A stretch of DNA of 17,539 nt, from NCBI GenBank assembly GCA_934309345.1, contig CAKRDD010000033.1, positions 1-17,539 on the forward strand, given 5' to 3'. Origin of the DNA: an uncultured Mediterraneibacter sp. GTDB lineage: Bacteria; Bacillota; Clostridia; Lachnospirales; Lachnospiraceae. The notes below the pieces were generated by a model. That model was not told the origin of the DNA, did not search any database, and saw nothing but the letters and a program-made list of their open reading frames with translations. This document shows, piece after piece, positions 5,534-14,300 of the stretch (position 1 is its first letter; each line of letters opens with the position of its first letter). The position numbers were made by a program, and so were the translations under genes.

Positions 5534-6634
5534 TTAATTGAATTCTTTCAGTCTGTCAAGAGCTGCGGCAACAACTTTATCCATGTCATAATATTTATAA
5601 TCTCCAAGTCGTCCGCCAAAGATAACATTTTCTTCTTTTTCTGCAAGCTTCTTGTATTCTTCAAATAATGCATTGTTCTTCTCATCATTTACCGGATAGT
5701 ATGGCTCCATGCCAACACTCCATTCTGATGAATACTCTCTGGAAATAACGGTCTTCTCCTGCTTGCCAAACTCAAAATGCTTATGCTCGATAATTCTTGT
5801 ATACGGAACTTCACGCTCTGTATAATTGACAACAGCATTTCCCTGATAGTTCTCACAATCGAGGACTTCTGTTTCAAATCTGACAGAACGATACTCCAGT
5901 GCTCCCAGCTGATATCCGAAATATTCATCGATCATTCCTGTAAAAATAATCTTCTCTGCGATCTCCGGATTCTCTTTTCTGAATTCAAAGAAATCAATCC
6001 CTGTACGAACTTCTGTCCCTTCCAGCATCTTCTCAACGATTGCTGTATAACCGCCAACCGGAATTCCCTGATATCTGTCATTGAAATAGTTATTATCGTA
6101 AACAAAACGGAATGGCAGACGTTTGATAATAAATGCCGGAAGTTCTGTACACTTTCTTCCCCACTGTTTCTCTGTATAACCCTTGATCAGCTTCTCATAG
6201 ATATCTCTTCCGCCAAGAAAAAGTGCCTGTTCCTCCAGATTCTGCGGATCTGTGATTCCTGTCTCTTTGCGCTGTTTTTCAATAATCTCTTTCGCTTCCT
6301 GCGGTGTGCGGATATTCCACATCTTACTGAATGTATTCATATTGAACGGCAGGTTGTAAAGTTCATCCTTATAAACTGCTACCGGTGAATTGATGTAATT
6401 ATTAAATTCCGCAAACTGATTCATGTAATCCCATATCTTTTTATCAGACGTATGGAAAATATGTGCACCATATTTGTGTACATGGATTCCTTCTATGTCC
6501 TCACAGTAAATATTTCCTGCAATATGATCTCTCCGGTCAATCACAAGACATTTCTTCCCTTTTTTCTTTAATTCATGTGCCATGACAACTCCATAAAGAC
6601 CTGCTCCGACAATCAGATAATCGTATTCTTTCAT
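5534..6634 (-). CDS. glf: UDP-galactopyranose mutase
   Basis: This 366-residue flavoenzyme interconverts UDP-galactopyranose and UDP-galactofuranose, the donor for galactofuranose in surface polysaccharide. The N-terminus YLIVGAGLYG (6-15) carries the FAD dinucleotide-binding GxGxxG. The motif HKYGAHIFHTSD (53-64) and GYTEKQWGR further on are characteristic of the family, and the length is typical. AAGGAGT lies just before the ATG at 6634. The gene stands alone, without glycosyltransferases in the window, so which polymer uses its product cannot be told. It is divergent from pyrC across 182 bases, and hairpins follow its stop. Confidence 0.97.
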   Translation of the reverse strand: MKEYDYLIVGAGLYGVVMAHELKKKGKKCLVIDRRDHIAGNIYCEDIEGIHVHKYGAHIFHTSDKKIWDYMNQFAEFNNYINSPVAVYKDELYNLPFNMNTFSKMWNIRTPQEAKEIIEKQRKETGITDPQNLEEQALFLGGRDIYEKLIKGYTEKQWGRKCTELPAFIIKRLPFRFVYDNNYFNDRYQGIPVGGYTAIVEKMLEGTEVRTGIDFFEFRKENPEIAEKIIFTGMIDEYFGYQLGALEYRSVRFETEVLDCENYQGNAVVNYTEREVPYTRIIEHKHFEFGKQEKTVISREYSSEWSVGMEPYYPVNDEKNNALFEEYKKLAEKEENVIFGGRLGDYKYYDMDKVVAAALDRLKEFN

Positions 6635-6733
6635 TTACTCCTTCTTTCTGCAGAACAGTTATTCCTGCCTCTTACAAAACTTTCATGCAATCACAAGAAA
6701 AACTGTTTTGTCTTCTTTCTTTTCATATTACGG

Positions 6734-6768
6734 TGTGTTTATGATAACACATTTTCTAATAAATTTGA
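6734..6768 (-). promoter_or_regulatory. Candidate glf promoter and small palindrome
   Basis: The minus strand offers TTCAAA (6763-6768), a 17-base spacer and TATCAT (6740-6745). The -10 falls in the centre of a perfect palindrome TGTGTT-tatgat-AACACA (6734-6751). The -35 box overlaps that of pyrC on the other strand, so the two promoters could compete. The hexamers are imperfect. Confidence 0.35.
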
Positions 6769-6793
6769 ATCTCTATCAAAAATACGGTATACT
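6765..6793 (+). promoter_or_regulatory. pyrC promoter
   Basis: TTGAAT (6765-6770), a 17-base spacer and TATACT (6788-6793) give a near-consensus sigma-A promoter. The start would be near 6800, immediately before AAAAGGAGGA (6801-6810), so the leader is under 20 bases and leaves no room for a PyrR-type attenuator. Confidence 0.85.
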
Positions 6794-6816
6794 TAACAGC
6801 AAAAGGAGGATGAATT

Positions 6817-8085
6817 ATGCTTATAAAAAATGGTTTTCTAATTGATCCTGCATCTGATACAGAACGTCTTGTCGATCTTCGCATCACAGACGGTCTAATC
6901 CAGACACTCGCAGATGCCGGAACTCTGATACCTGAAAATGGAGAGGATGAGCTTGATGCTGCAGGACTTATGATTTCTCCAGGACTTGTTGACACACACA
7001 TTCATTTCCGTGATCCCGGATTTACTTATAAAGAAGATCTCCATACCGGATCTCTTGCAGCTGCTGCCGGTGGATTTACTTCCGTGATCTGCATGGCAAA
7101 TACTTCACCGGTCATCGATTCTGTTCCGGTTCTTAAAGAACTGATGGAACGGGAGGCCTTGGAAGACATCCATATTTTCCAGGCTGCTGCTGTCTCCTGC
7201 GGACTCAAAGGCGAGGAGATGACTTCTATGAAGGAACTTGCCGCTGCCGGTGCCTGTGGATTCACAGATGACGGAATCCCTCTTAAGAATGCCGCATTTC
7301 TCTATAAGGCAATGGAAGAGGCGAAGGCACTTGACCTTCCGATCAGTCTTCATGAAGAAGATCCTGCATTTATTGAAACAAACGGAATCAACCACGGACC
7401 TGTATCTGATGCGCTGGGCATCTACGGATCTCCTTCGATTGCTGAAGAATCTCTTGTTGCCAGAGATTGTCTGTTGGCGCTTCGTTCCGGTGCACAGGTC
7501 GTGATCCAGCATATCAGCTCCGGACAGTCCGTTGAACTGGTACGTACCTTTAAAGCTATGGGAGCAAATCTGCATGCAGAGGCAACTCCGCATCATTTCA
7601 CTTTGACAGATGAAGCTGTATTAAAATACGGCGCACTTGCCAAGATGAACCCACCGCTTCGTACAGAAAATGACCGCCTTGCTATCATCGAAGGTCTCAA
7701 AGACGGTACGATCGATCTGATTGCTACAGACCACGCGCCACACAGTACGGAAGAGAAATCCCGTCCTATCACACAAACACCAAGCGGTATTATTGGTCTT
7801 GAGACTTCCCTTGCTCTCGGAATCACTTCCCTTGTACGTCCGGGACACCTGACATTAAGCCAGCTGATCGAGAAGATGACGATCAATCCTGCTAGCCTGT
7901 ATCACCTTCCGTGCGGTTCTGTCGCAGAAGGAAAATCAGCTGATCTTGTACTGTTTGATCCGAATGAGAAATGGACTCCTGAGACTTATGCTTCTAAGTC
8001 TTCTAATTCTCCATTTACCGGATGGGAATTGTATGGAAAAGTAAAATATACAATCTGTGATGGAAAGATTGTATACAAGGATTAA
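6817..8085 (+). CDS. pyrC: Dihydroorotase
   Basis: This 422-residue amidohydrolase catalyses the reversible cyclisation of N-carbamoyl-aspartate to dihydroorotate, step three of pyrimidine synthesis, in the cytoplasm. It is a class I (Bacillus-type) enzyme. The metal motif DTHIHFRDPG (59-68, H61 and H63) is followed by the DDG loop (151-153), H179, H232 in QHISS, and ATDHAPH (303-309) with the catalytic Asp305. Length and motif spacing are normal. AAGGAGG precedes the ATG. It is the only pyr gene here, with its own promoter and terminator, so it is a single-gene unit, and its very short leader argues against classic PyrR attenuation. Confidence 0.97.
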   Translation: MLIKNGFLIDPASDTERLVDLRITDGLIQTLADAGTLIPENGEDELDAAGLMISPGLVDTHIHFRDPGFTYKEDLHTGSLAAAAGGFTSVICMANTSPVIDSVPVLKELMEREALEDIHIFQAAAVSCGLKGEEMTSMKELAAAGACGFTDDGIPLKNAAFLYKAMEEAKALDLPISLHEEDPAFIETNGINHGPVSDALGIYGSPSIAEESLVARDCLLALRSGAQVVIQHISSGQSVELVRTFKAMGANLHAEATPHHFTLTDEAVLKYGALAKMNPPLRTENDRLAIIEGLKDGTIDLIATDHAPHSTEEKSRPITQTPSGIIGLETSLALGITSLVRPGHLTLSQLIEKMTINPASLYHLPCGSVAEGKSADLVLFDPNEKWTPETYASKSSNSPFTGWELYGKVKYTICDGKIVYKD

Positions 8086-8088
8086 TCC

Positions 8089-8132
8089 AAGAGGTCCCCT
8101 GCAGAATCTTTCATTTCCGCAGGGGACCTCTT
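8089..8132 (+). terminator. Terminator between convergent pyrC and copA
   Basis: A perfect 14-bp stem, AAGAGGTCCCCTGC (8089-8102) with GCAGGGGACCTCTT (8119-8132), has a 16-base loop and a TTCTTT tail on the plus strand. It lies between two converging genes and may stop transcription from both sides; the minus-strand T-tract is poorer. Confidence 0.85.
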
Positions 8133-8141
8133 CTTTGCTCA

Positions 8142-8354
8142 TTAATCCTCGATCGCTGTTACTGTATAATCTTTGTCTTCAACTGTCTTTTTCAGCACTT
8201 CATTACTGATTTCGGAATTCAGTGTCACAACTGCTGTTCCGGCCTCATGGCTGACTTCTGCTGTATCAACCTGCTCAAGTGCCTCGAGAGCTTTCTTCAC
8301 AGCCGCCTCACAGTGTCCACACATCATTCCTTCGATTTTCATTGTCTTTGTCAT
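8142..8354 (-). CDS. Possible nested CopZ-like copper chaperone (internal in-frame start in copA)
   Basis: The last 70 codons of copA form a complete HMA domain (MTKTMKIEGMMCGHC to TAIED). Directly before its first Met codon, and within the copA frame, lies AAGGAGG (8363-8369), eight bases from the ATG at 8354. This is as strong a ribosome site as those of the annotated genes. Independent initiation would release a free Cu(I) chaperone of normal CopZ size. A parallel is known in E. coli, where copA yields a chaperone by frameshifting; here the mechanism would be internal initiation. The alternative is that AAGGAGGAG is only the codons Lys-Glu-Glu of the linker, left over from a fusion of once separate copA and copZ genes. 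Confidence 0.5.
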   Translation of the reverse strand: MTKTMKIEGMMCGHCEAAVKKALEALEQVDTAEVSHEAGTAVVTLNSEISNEVLKKTVEDKDYTVTAIED

Positions 8355-10739
8355 CTTTGTCTCCTCCTTGTTTTCTGACTCATTTTTGTCTGCTAAGACA
8401 TTATCTGAAACAGTATTTTCTGCTGTTTCTACCTTTTTCATCTTTCTTTTTCTGTCTTTGCTGGCATCATACATTTTAAACAGATTCAGTCTCAATGCAT
8501 TTGTTACTACACAGAAACTGGACAGGCTCATTGCCGCCGCTCCGAACATCGGATTTAATTTCCAACCAAAGACCGGGATCCAGATTCCTGCTGCCAGTGG
8601 AATTCCTATCGCATTATAGAAAAATGCCCAGAACAGATTCTCATGAATGTTGCGCAATGTTGCACGGCTCATACGGATTGCCGCCGGCACGTCACTTAAC
8701 CGGCTCTTCATCAGCACAACATCCGCTGCATCGATTGCAATATCTGTCCCCGCTCCAATGGCAATTCCCATATCTGCCCTGGTCAGTGCCGGTGCGTCAT
8801 TGATACCGTCACCTACCATCGCAACCTTTCCTTTTTCTTTCAGCTTGCGGATCACCTGTTCTTTTCCTTCCGGAAGAACACCTGCGATCACTTCATCCAC
8901 ACCTGCCTGCTCACCAATTGCCTTCGCTGTGCGCTCATTATCTCCGGTCAGCATAACAACATGGATTCCCATATTCTGAAGTTCTTTCACTGCCTGTGGA
9001 CTATCTTCCTTGATCACATCCGCAACTGCGATCATGCCAAGGAACTGCTCATTCTTTCCAAAGAACAGCGGTGTCTTTCCCTGCTGTGCCAACCGTTCTG
9101 CCTGTTCTTTTATGCTGGCAGAAATCTTCATTTTGTCTGAAATGAATTTAAAATTGCCTCCGTACAGCCAGTCCTCTCCAAGTTTTCCTGACAGACCATT
9201 TCCCGGAACTGCCTGAAACTGTGTGATTTCACTTTTCTGCTCTGCTTCCCCATTTTCTTCTGCCTTTGCAAGAATTGCCCGGGCAAGCGGATGCTCACTT
9301 TTCTTCTCCAGTGCATTTGCAAAAAATAATAATTCATGTTCTGTAATTCCGTCCGCAGGGATCAGATCCGTCACCTTCGGTTCTCCACTTGTGATCGTTC
9401 CTGTCTTATCCAGTGCAACAATCTCTGTCTTTCCTGTCTCTTCCAGCGAAACAGCTGTCTTAAACATGATTCCGTTCTTTGCACCCATTCCATTTCCAAC
9501 CATAATTGCGACCGGGGTGGCCAGACCTAATGCACACGGGCAGCTGATTACCAGAACAGAAATTCCCCTTGCAAGTGCAAATCCAACAGACTCTCCGGCA
9601 AGCAGCCATACGATCATTGTGACAAATGCAATGGAAATAACTGCAGGAACAAATACTCCTGAAACTTTATCTGCCACTTTGGCAATCGGTGCTTTTGTTG
9701 CTGCCGCATCACTTACCATCTGAATGATCTGTGATAATGTCGTATCCTCGCCAACTCTTGTCGCCTCGCAACGCAGAAAACCTGACTGATTCATTGTAGC
9801 CGCAGACACTTTATCCCCTTCTGCTTTATCTACCGGTATACTCTCTCCGGTCAGTGCAGCTTCATTTACTGCACTGTTTCCTTCCAGAACAATTCCATCC
9901 ACCGGAATATTCTCCCCCGGTCTTACAACAAACTGATCTCCTCTTCTCACCTGATCAATGGAAACTTCCTGTTCTTTTCCATCGCGCAGGAGCGTTGCTG
10001 TCTTTGGTGCCAGTTTCATGAGACTCTTTAATGCATCTGTTGTCTTTCCTTTCGAATGAGCCTCAAGCATCTTTCCGACTGTGATCAATGTTAAAATCAT
10101 TGCTGCTGATTCAAAATAAAATTCGTGCATCAGCTCCATCACACGATCCATATCACCTGCCGTCTGCGCTGCTGTCATAGCGAACAATGCATACACGCTA
10201 TAGCCATAAGATGCACCTGCACCGAGTGCAACCAGCGTATCCATATTTGGTGCTCTATGAATCAGGCCTTTCCATCCACTGATAAAAAACTTCTGATTGA
10301 TCACCATAACGATTGTCGTTAACAGCAGCTGTGCCAGCCCCATCGCCACATGATTACCTTCCATAAATACCGGAAGCGGCCAGCCCCACATCATGTGTCC
10401 CATTGACAGATACATAAGCGGAGTCAAAAAGCACAAAGAAGCGATCAGACGCCTTTTCATCTTCGGTGTCTCCCGATCTTTCAACGCATCTTCCGCACGG
10501 TTCTGCTCACTTTGATTCATTCCATGCCCTTCATTCTTCGCAGATTTCAATGTTGCCCCATATCCTGCTGCCTCAACAGCTGCAATGACCGCATCTGCTG
10601 TCGCTGTGCCTTCCACTCCCATGGAATTCGTCAGAAGACTGACTGAACAGTTCTCAACTCCGGGGACTTTCCCCACCGCCTTCTCAACACGGGCACTGCA
10701 GGCTGCACAGCTCATTCCCGTCACATTATATTGTTCCAT
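8142..10739 (-). CDS. copA: Copper-translocating P1B-type ATPase with N- and C-terminal metal-binding domains
   Basis: This 865-residue membrane pump exports Cu(I) using ATP. Domains in order: N-terminal HMA domain with GMSCAAC (C11, C14); membrane helices; actuator TGES (297-300); transport-site CPC (400-402); phosphorylation DKTGT (444-448); SEHP (481-484); TGD (598-600); GDGINDAP (643-650); and the Cu-specific YN..G (708-712) and MSLSS (737-741). A charged linker (about 758-795) joins a second HMA domain (796-865) with MMCGHC (C807, C810), unusual at this end. AAGGAGGAG precedes the ATG. It lies 59 bases after csoR and is controlled by it. The C-terminal domain has its own ribosome site. 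Confidence 0.97.
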   Translation of the reverse strand: MEQYNVTGMSCAACSARVEKAVGKVPGVENCSVSLLTNSMGVEGTATADAVIAAVEAAGYGATLKSAKNEGHGMNQSEQNRAEDALKDRETPKMKRRLIASLCFLTPLMYLSMGHMMWGWPLPVFMEGNHVAMGLAQLLLTTIVMVINQKFFISGWKGLIHRAPNMDTLVALGAGASYGYSVYALFAMTAAQTAGDMDRVMELMHEFYFESAAMILTLITVGKMLEAHSKGKTTDALKSLMKLAPKTATLLRDGKEQEVSIDQVRRGDQFVVRPGENIPVDGIVLEGNSAVNEAALTGESIPVDKAEGDKVSAATMNQSGFLRCEATRVGEDTTLSQIIQMVSDAAATKAPIAKVADKVSGVFVPAVISIAFVTMIVWLLAGESVGFALARGISVLVISCPCALGLATPVAIMVGNGMGAKNGIMFKTAVSLEETGKTEIVALDKTGTITSGEPKVTDLIPADGITEHELLFFANALEKKSEHPLARAILAKAEENGEAEQKSEITQFQAVPGNGLSGKLGEDWLYGGNFKFISDKMKISASIKEQAERLAQQGKTPLFFGKNEQFLGMIAVADVIKEDSPQAVKELQNMGIHVVMLTGDNERTAKAIGEQAGVDEVIAGVLPEGKEQVIRKLKEKGKVAMVGDGINDAPALTRADMGIAIGAGTDIAIDAADVVLMKSRLSDVPAAIRMSRATLRNIHENLFWAFFYNAIGIPLAAGIWIPVFGWKLNPMFGAAAMSLSSFCVVTNALRLNLFKMYDASKDRKRKMKKVETAENTVSDNVLADKNESENKEETKMTKTMKIEGMMCGHCEAAVKKALEALEQVDTAEVSHEAGTAVVTLNSEISNEVLKKTVEDKDYTVTAIED

Positions 10740-10798
10740 ATTGCTCCTCCTTCAAGTTGTGATCCGGACTTTTTGTACCGGACCTCTCTTCAGATCTT

Positions 10799-11110
10799 TT
10801 ATCGCATCAATTTCTGAAGTGTAGTCACGAGTTCATCAATCGTTTCATCTTTTCCATCCCGGATATCATCTGCCACACATGTCCGGATATGGTTTGCCAA
10901 AAGTACTTTATTGAAACTATTCAGAGCTGCATTCACCGCAGATACCTGAATCAGAATATCCGGGCAATACGCACCTTCTTCAACCATTCTGCGAACGCCC
11001 CTGACTTGTCCTTCAATTCTACTCAGACGATTCATCAGATCTTTATATTCTTTTTCCGGGCGATCCTTTGTCTTGTGACAACATCCCGGACAGACTTTCT
11101 TTTCTTTCAT
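10799..11110 (-). CDS. csoR: CsoR-family copper-sensing transcriptional repressor
   Basis: This 103-residue all-helical DNA-binding protein releases its operator when Cu(I) binds. The ligands C49, H74 and C78 are present (YCPD, NHIRTC), with the DNA-contact region RLSRIEGQVRGVRRM (28-42). The N-terminus has an extra Cys/His cluster (KVCPGCCHK). The ATG at 11110 is chosen because AGGAGG lies six bases upstream. Extending the frame to 11188 would place the start inside the promoter's -35 box and both operators, so the longer form is rejected. It is the first gene of the csoR-copA operon and probably represses itself and copA. Confidence 0.96.
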   Translation of the reverse strand: MKEKKVCPGCCHKTKDRPEKEYKDLMNRLSRIEGQVRGVRRMVEEGAYCPDILIQVSAVNAALNSFNKVLLANHIRTCVADDIRDGKDETIDELVTTLQKLMR

Positions 11111-11127
11111 GATATTCCTCCTGTCAC

Positions 11128-11147
11128 ATAACCCCCTGGGGGTATAT
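11128..11147. promoter_or_regulatory. CsoR-type operator, downstream site
   Basis: ATAACCCCCTGGGGGTATAT is a near-perfect palindrome with the C-run/G-run architecture of Gram-positive CsoR operators. It falls between the predicted transcript start and the csoR ribosome site, where bound repressor would block elongation. Confidence 0.8.
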
Positions 11148-11159
11148 TCTCTAACTATT

Positions 11160-11188
11160 AATATATACCCCCTACAGGTATATTTCAA
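11160..11188 (-). promoter_or_regulatory. csoR-copA promoter with operator in the spacer
   Basis: Minus-strand -35 TTGAAA (11183-11188) and -10 TATATT (11160-11165) are 17 bases apart. The spacer is filled by a palindrome with arms ATATACC (11163-11169) and GGTATAT (11177-11183) around CCCTACA, a CsoR-type operator. Bound CsoR would exclude RNA polymerase; copper would relieve it. Confidence 0.88.
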
Positions 11189-11205
11189 GTGTTTTTTAAC
11201 AAAAA

Positions 11206-11258
11206 GTTACTGTTCATGCTACGTGCGGTTACTGTTTACATGTTCGCCCAGCAATAAC
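11206..11258 (+). repeat. Degenerate left ends of the MITE family
   Basis: GTTACTGTTCATG (11206) and, 22 bases on, GTTACTGTTTACATG (11228) both match the left end of the 142-bp element. The second continues into TTCGCCCAGCAA, resembling the element's GTGCGACCAGCAAC. No right end or flanking duplication is visible, so these look like decayed fragments, upstream of the csoR promoter. Confidence 0.5.
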
Positions 11259-11260
11259 AA

Positions 11261-11312
11261 AGAAGCTGTCATGGAACATTTCACAATTGTATCTATGTTC
11301 CATGCAGCTTCT
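11261..11312 (-). terminator. Terminator after the ABC permease gene
   Basis: An 18-bp stem with a single bulged base pairs 11261-11279 (AGAAGCTG..CATGGAACAT) with 11295-11312 (ATGTTCCATGCAGCTTCT). On the minus strand it is followed by TTTGTTATT. It lies about 50 bases past the permease stop. Confidence 0.8.
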
Positions 11313-11360
11313 CTGCAATTCATTATTTTGTTCGTTATTATATTTCCTGACAAATCTGTC

Positions 11361-14300
11361 TTATTCCACACTTTTGAGTGACTCAACCATGTTGATCTTC
11401 TTTAATTTAAAATACATCACTCCATTGACAAACAAGGAAAATGCCACTGTCAGCAGAAAAGCATACAAGAAACTTGGCGGGTCGATATTTCTTCCAAACA
11501 TAACCGAATCAATCTCCACTGTCTCAACAATAAAGCGGTGCAGAATTTTTCCGATCAGCAATCCTGCCAGTGACCCGATCAATGTCAGCAGGATATTCTC
11601 TCTGTAGACATAAGAAGAAACTTCTTTGTCATAAAATCCAAGCACCTTTAATGTTGCCAGTTCTCTCTTACGCTCTGTAATATTAATGTTATTCAGATTA
11701 TACAGCACTACAAATGCCAGCATTCCCGCTGAAATGATCAATACAACAATCACGATATCCAGACTCTCCAGCATATGATCCACCTGCTTTTTCAGGCTTG
11801 TCGTATAGCTGATGCTGAGTGTTCCATCACACTTCATTACATTTTCGCCGACATCCTTTGCCTCCTCTGTTGTACGATCCTGAGTTCTATAATAAATTGA
11901 ATTATAGGCCGGAGCCTCACCGAATGTCTTTTCATAGACTTCAGATGTCATATAGAGATAATGTCCCATATAGTTCTCACAGATTGCGCTGATCAAGACT
12001 GTTTTCTCTCCATCATCTGTATTGATTGTTAACTTATCACCGACATTGACTCCCAGCAGTTTCGCTGCTTTTTCAGTCAGGATTGCGCCTTTATCATCCA
12101 GCGAATAAGTTTCCTTTGTCTTCCGATCCCGGATCACGACAAACTTTTTGAATGCTTCCACATCTTTTGGTACATCTAAATAAACTTCCTGAGAAGACTC
12201 TCCTGAACTGACCTCAATATTTTTCAAAAAATTTTCTGCAGTCACTGATACATTCTTATCCGTATCCAGTTCTTTCTGAACCTCATTCTTCTCTTCTTCT
12301 GTTGCATCTTCCTTTAAAATAACGTCTCCATCATAAAGCTGAATCTGTTCATATTGAAGCGGAACAATTGCTGAAATAGAATCTTTTAATCCGAAACCAA
12401 ACAACATCATACCCATACAACCACCAATTCCAAATACTGTCATGAAGAATCGTTTCTTATATCGGATCAAATTACGTACCGTAGACTTCCATGTAAAGTT
12501 CAGATTCTTCCAGATAAATGGAATTCTCTCTAAGAATACTCTCTTCCCCTGTTTTGGTGTCGGCGGACGCATCAATTCTGCTGCCTGCTCTCGTAATTCT
12601 TTCATACAGGAGAACAGTGTTGCGATCACTGTACATGCAAGTGCTGCCGCACACGCTGTCACGGCATAATACAAATTATATGGGATCACAACATCATGCA
12701 TATGACGATACATAATCTTATAGGCGGTAATAATGATATAAGGCAGTATCTTTTCTCCAATCAGAATTCCGAAAACACCACCGGTTAATGTCGCAAGAAT
12801 CGCATACCAGATATACTTTCCAACAATTGAAGTATTTCCATATCCGAGAGCCTTCAATGTACCGATCTGCGTTCTCTCTTCCTCTACCATTCGTGTCATT
12901 GTTGTCAGACTGATCAATGCTGCAACAAGGAAGAAAATGAGTGGGAACACTTTACCGATTGCGCGCATACGGTCTGCATTATCTCCGTATCCGCTGTATT
13001 CTGTCAGATTGTTCCGATCATAGACATACCACTTTGGCTTTTCAAGATCATTGATCTTCTGCTGTGCTTTCGCAAGCTCTTCTCTTGCTTCTGTGATCTG
13101 CCGCTCTCCATCCTCAATCTTCTTCTGAGCTTCTATACGCCCTTCCTCATACTCGGTCCAACCGTCTTCCAGCTCCTTCGTTCCGCTGCTTAACTGCTGC
13201 TGTGCCTCTTCAATCTTCTTCTGTCCCTCACGGATCTGTTGCCATCCGCTGTCTATCTGCTGCTGACCGGATGTAATCTGCGCCTTTGCCTGATCTATCT
13301 GCCGGCTTGCTGTAAGGATTGCAGCATCCCCCTGTGTCAGCACATCCGTCAGTTTCTGTATATTATCCTGCAATACCGGAATGCCCGCTTCAATCTGGGC
13401 TATCCCGGTTTCAACTGCAGGAAGTCCTTCGTTGATCTGCGTTAATCCGGCTTCGATCTTCGCCTGGTTTTTCTGAATCTCCGCTTCGGCAGTCTCCGCC
13501 TCCAGTTCCATTTTATCCAGATTTGCTTTCAACTCAGTCAACTGCTCTTCCATTGCTGTTTTTTCAGTTTCCAACTGTTCCAACTGAGCTTTTAATTCCG
13601 GATCTTCTTCTCCTGCTTCCTGCTTTCTTTCATATTCTTCTTTCAGTGCCTCATAGTTCTGCAAAAGAAGTTCATACTGTGTATTTAATTCTTCATAGGA
13701 CTGTTTCAGTGGCTGATAAATCTGCTGATACGCTGACTGATAGTCTTCTGCCTGTTGCTGCAATTCTTCCTTTGCTTTCAGAAGCTCGTCTTTCTTTTGC
13801 TGCATCTGTGTCTGTTGCTCTAAAAGTTCTTGTCTCTGATCTTCCAGACTTTTCTCCTGCTCTTTCAGTTGTGCCAGCTGATTTCTTAGTGTTGTAAGTG
13901 CAATCTGTTTTTCACTAAGTTCCTGTGCCCCCTGTTCAACTTGTGCTTTTGACTGATCCAGTTCCTTTTGTTTTGATATCAGAAGATTTCTCGACTGCTC
14001 CAGTTCAAGTTTCGAAGCTGCAAGCTGATTTCTGCCTCGTTCAAGCTCTTTCTGCGCTGCATCAAGTTTCTCTCTTGCACTTGCAAGTTCTTCTTCCGCC
14101 TCTTCTTTTCCATCCGCCAGATCCTGCTCTGCCTGATCTAACTCTTCTTGTGCTTCATCTACTTTTTCCTGCGCTGTCGAAACAATCTCATCATATCTGG
14201 CCTGTTCTCTTTCCGCTTTAATTGCCTCAATCTTTTTCAGCACAGAGTCCACATGTTCTTCATATTCTTTCGTAAATGCAGTCGCTTCCTTTGCACCTTC

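Noticed and set aside
5777..6388. 203-codon plus-strand frame opposite glf
   Set aside because: Lies wholly antisense to a well-supported glf with no ribosome site or family match; typical antisense shadow.
11111..11188. Longer CsoR reading frame starting at 11188
   Set aside because: The added 26 codons run through the -35/-10 boxes and both operators; the ATG at 11110 has AGGAGG six bases upstream and gives the normal CsoR length.
13523..13897. 124-codon plus-strand frame opposite the permease coiled coil
   Set aside because: Leu/Pro/Ser-rich product mirrors the reverse complement of Gln/Glu/Lys codons; no start signals.
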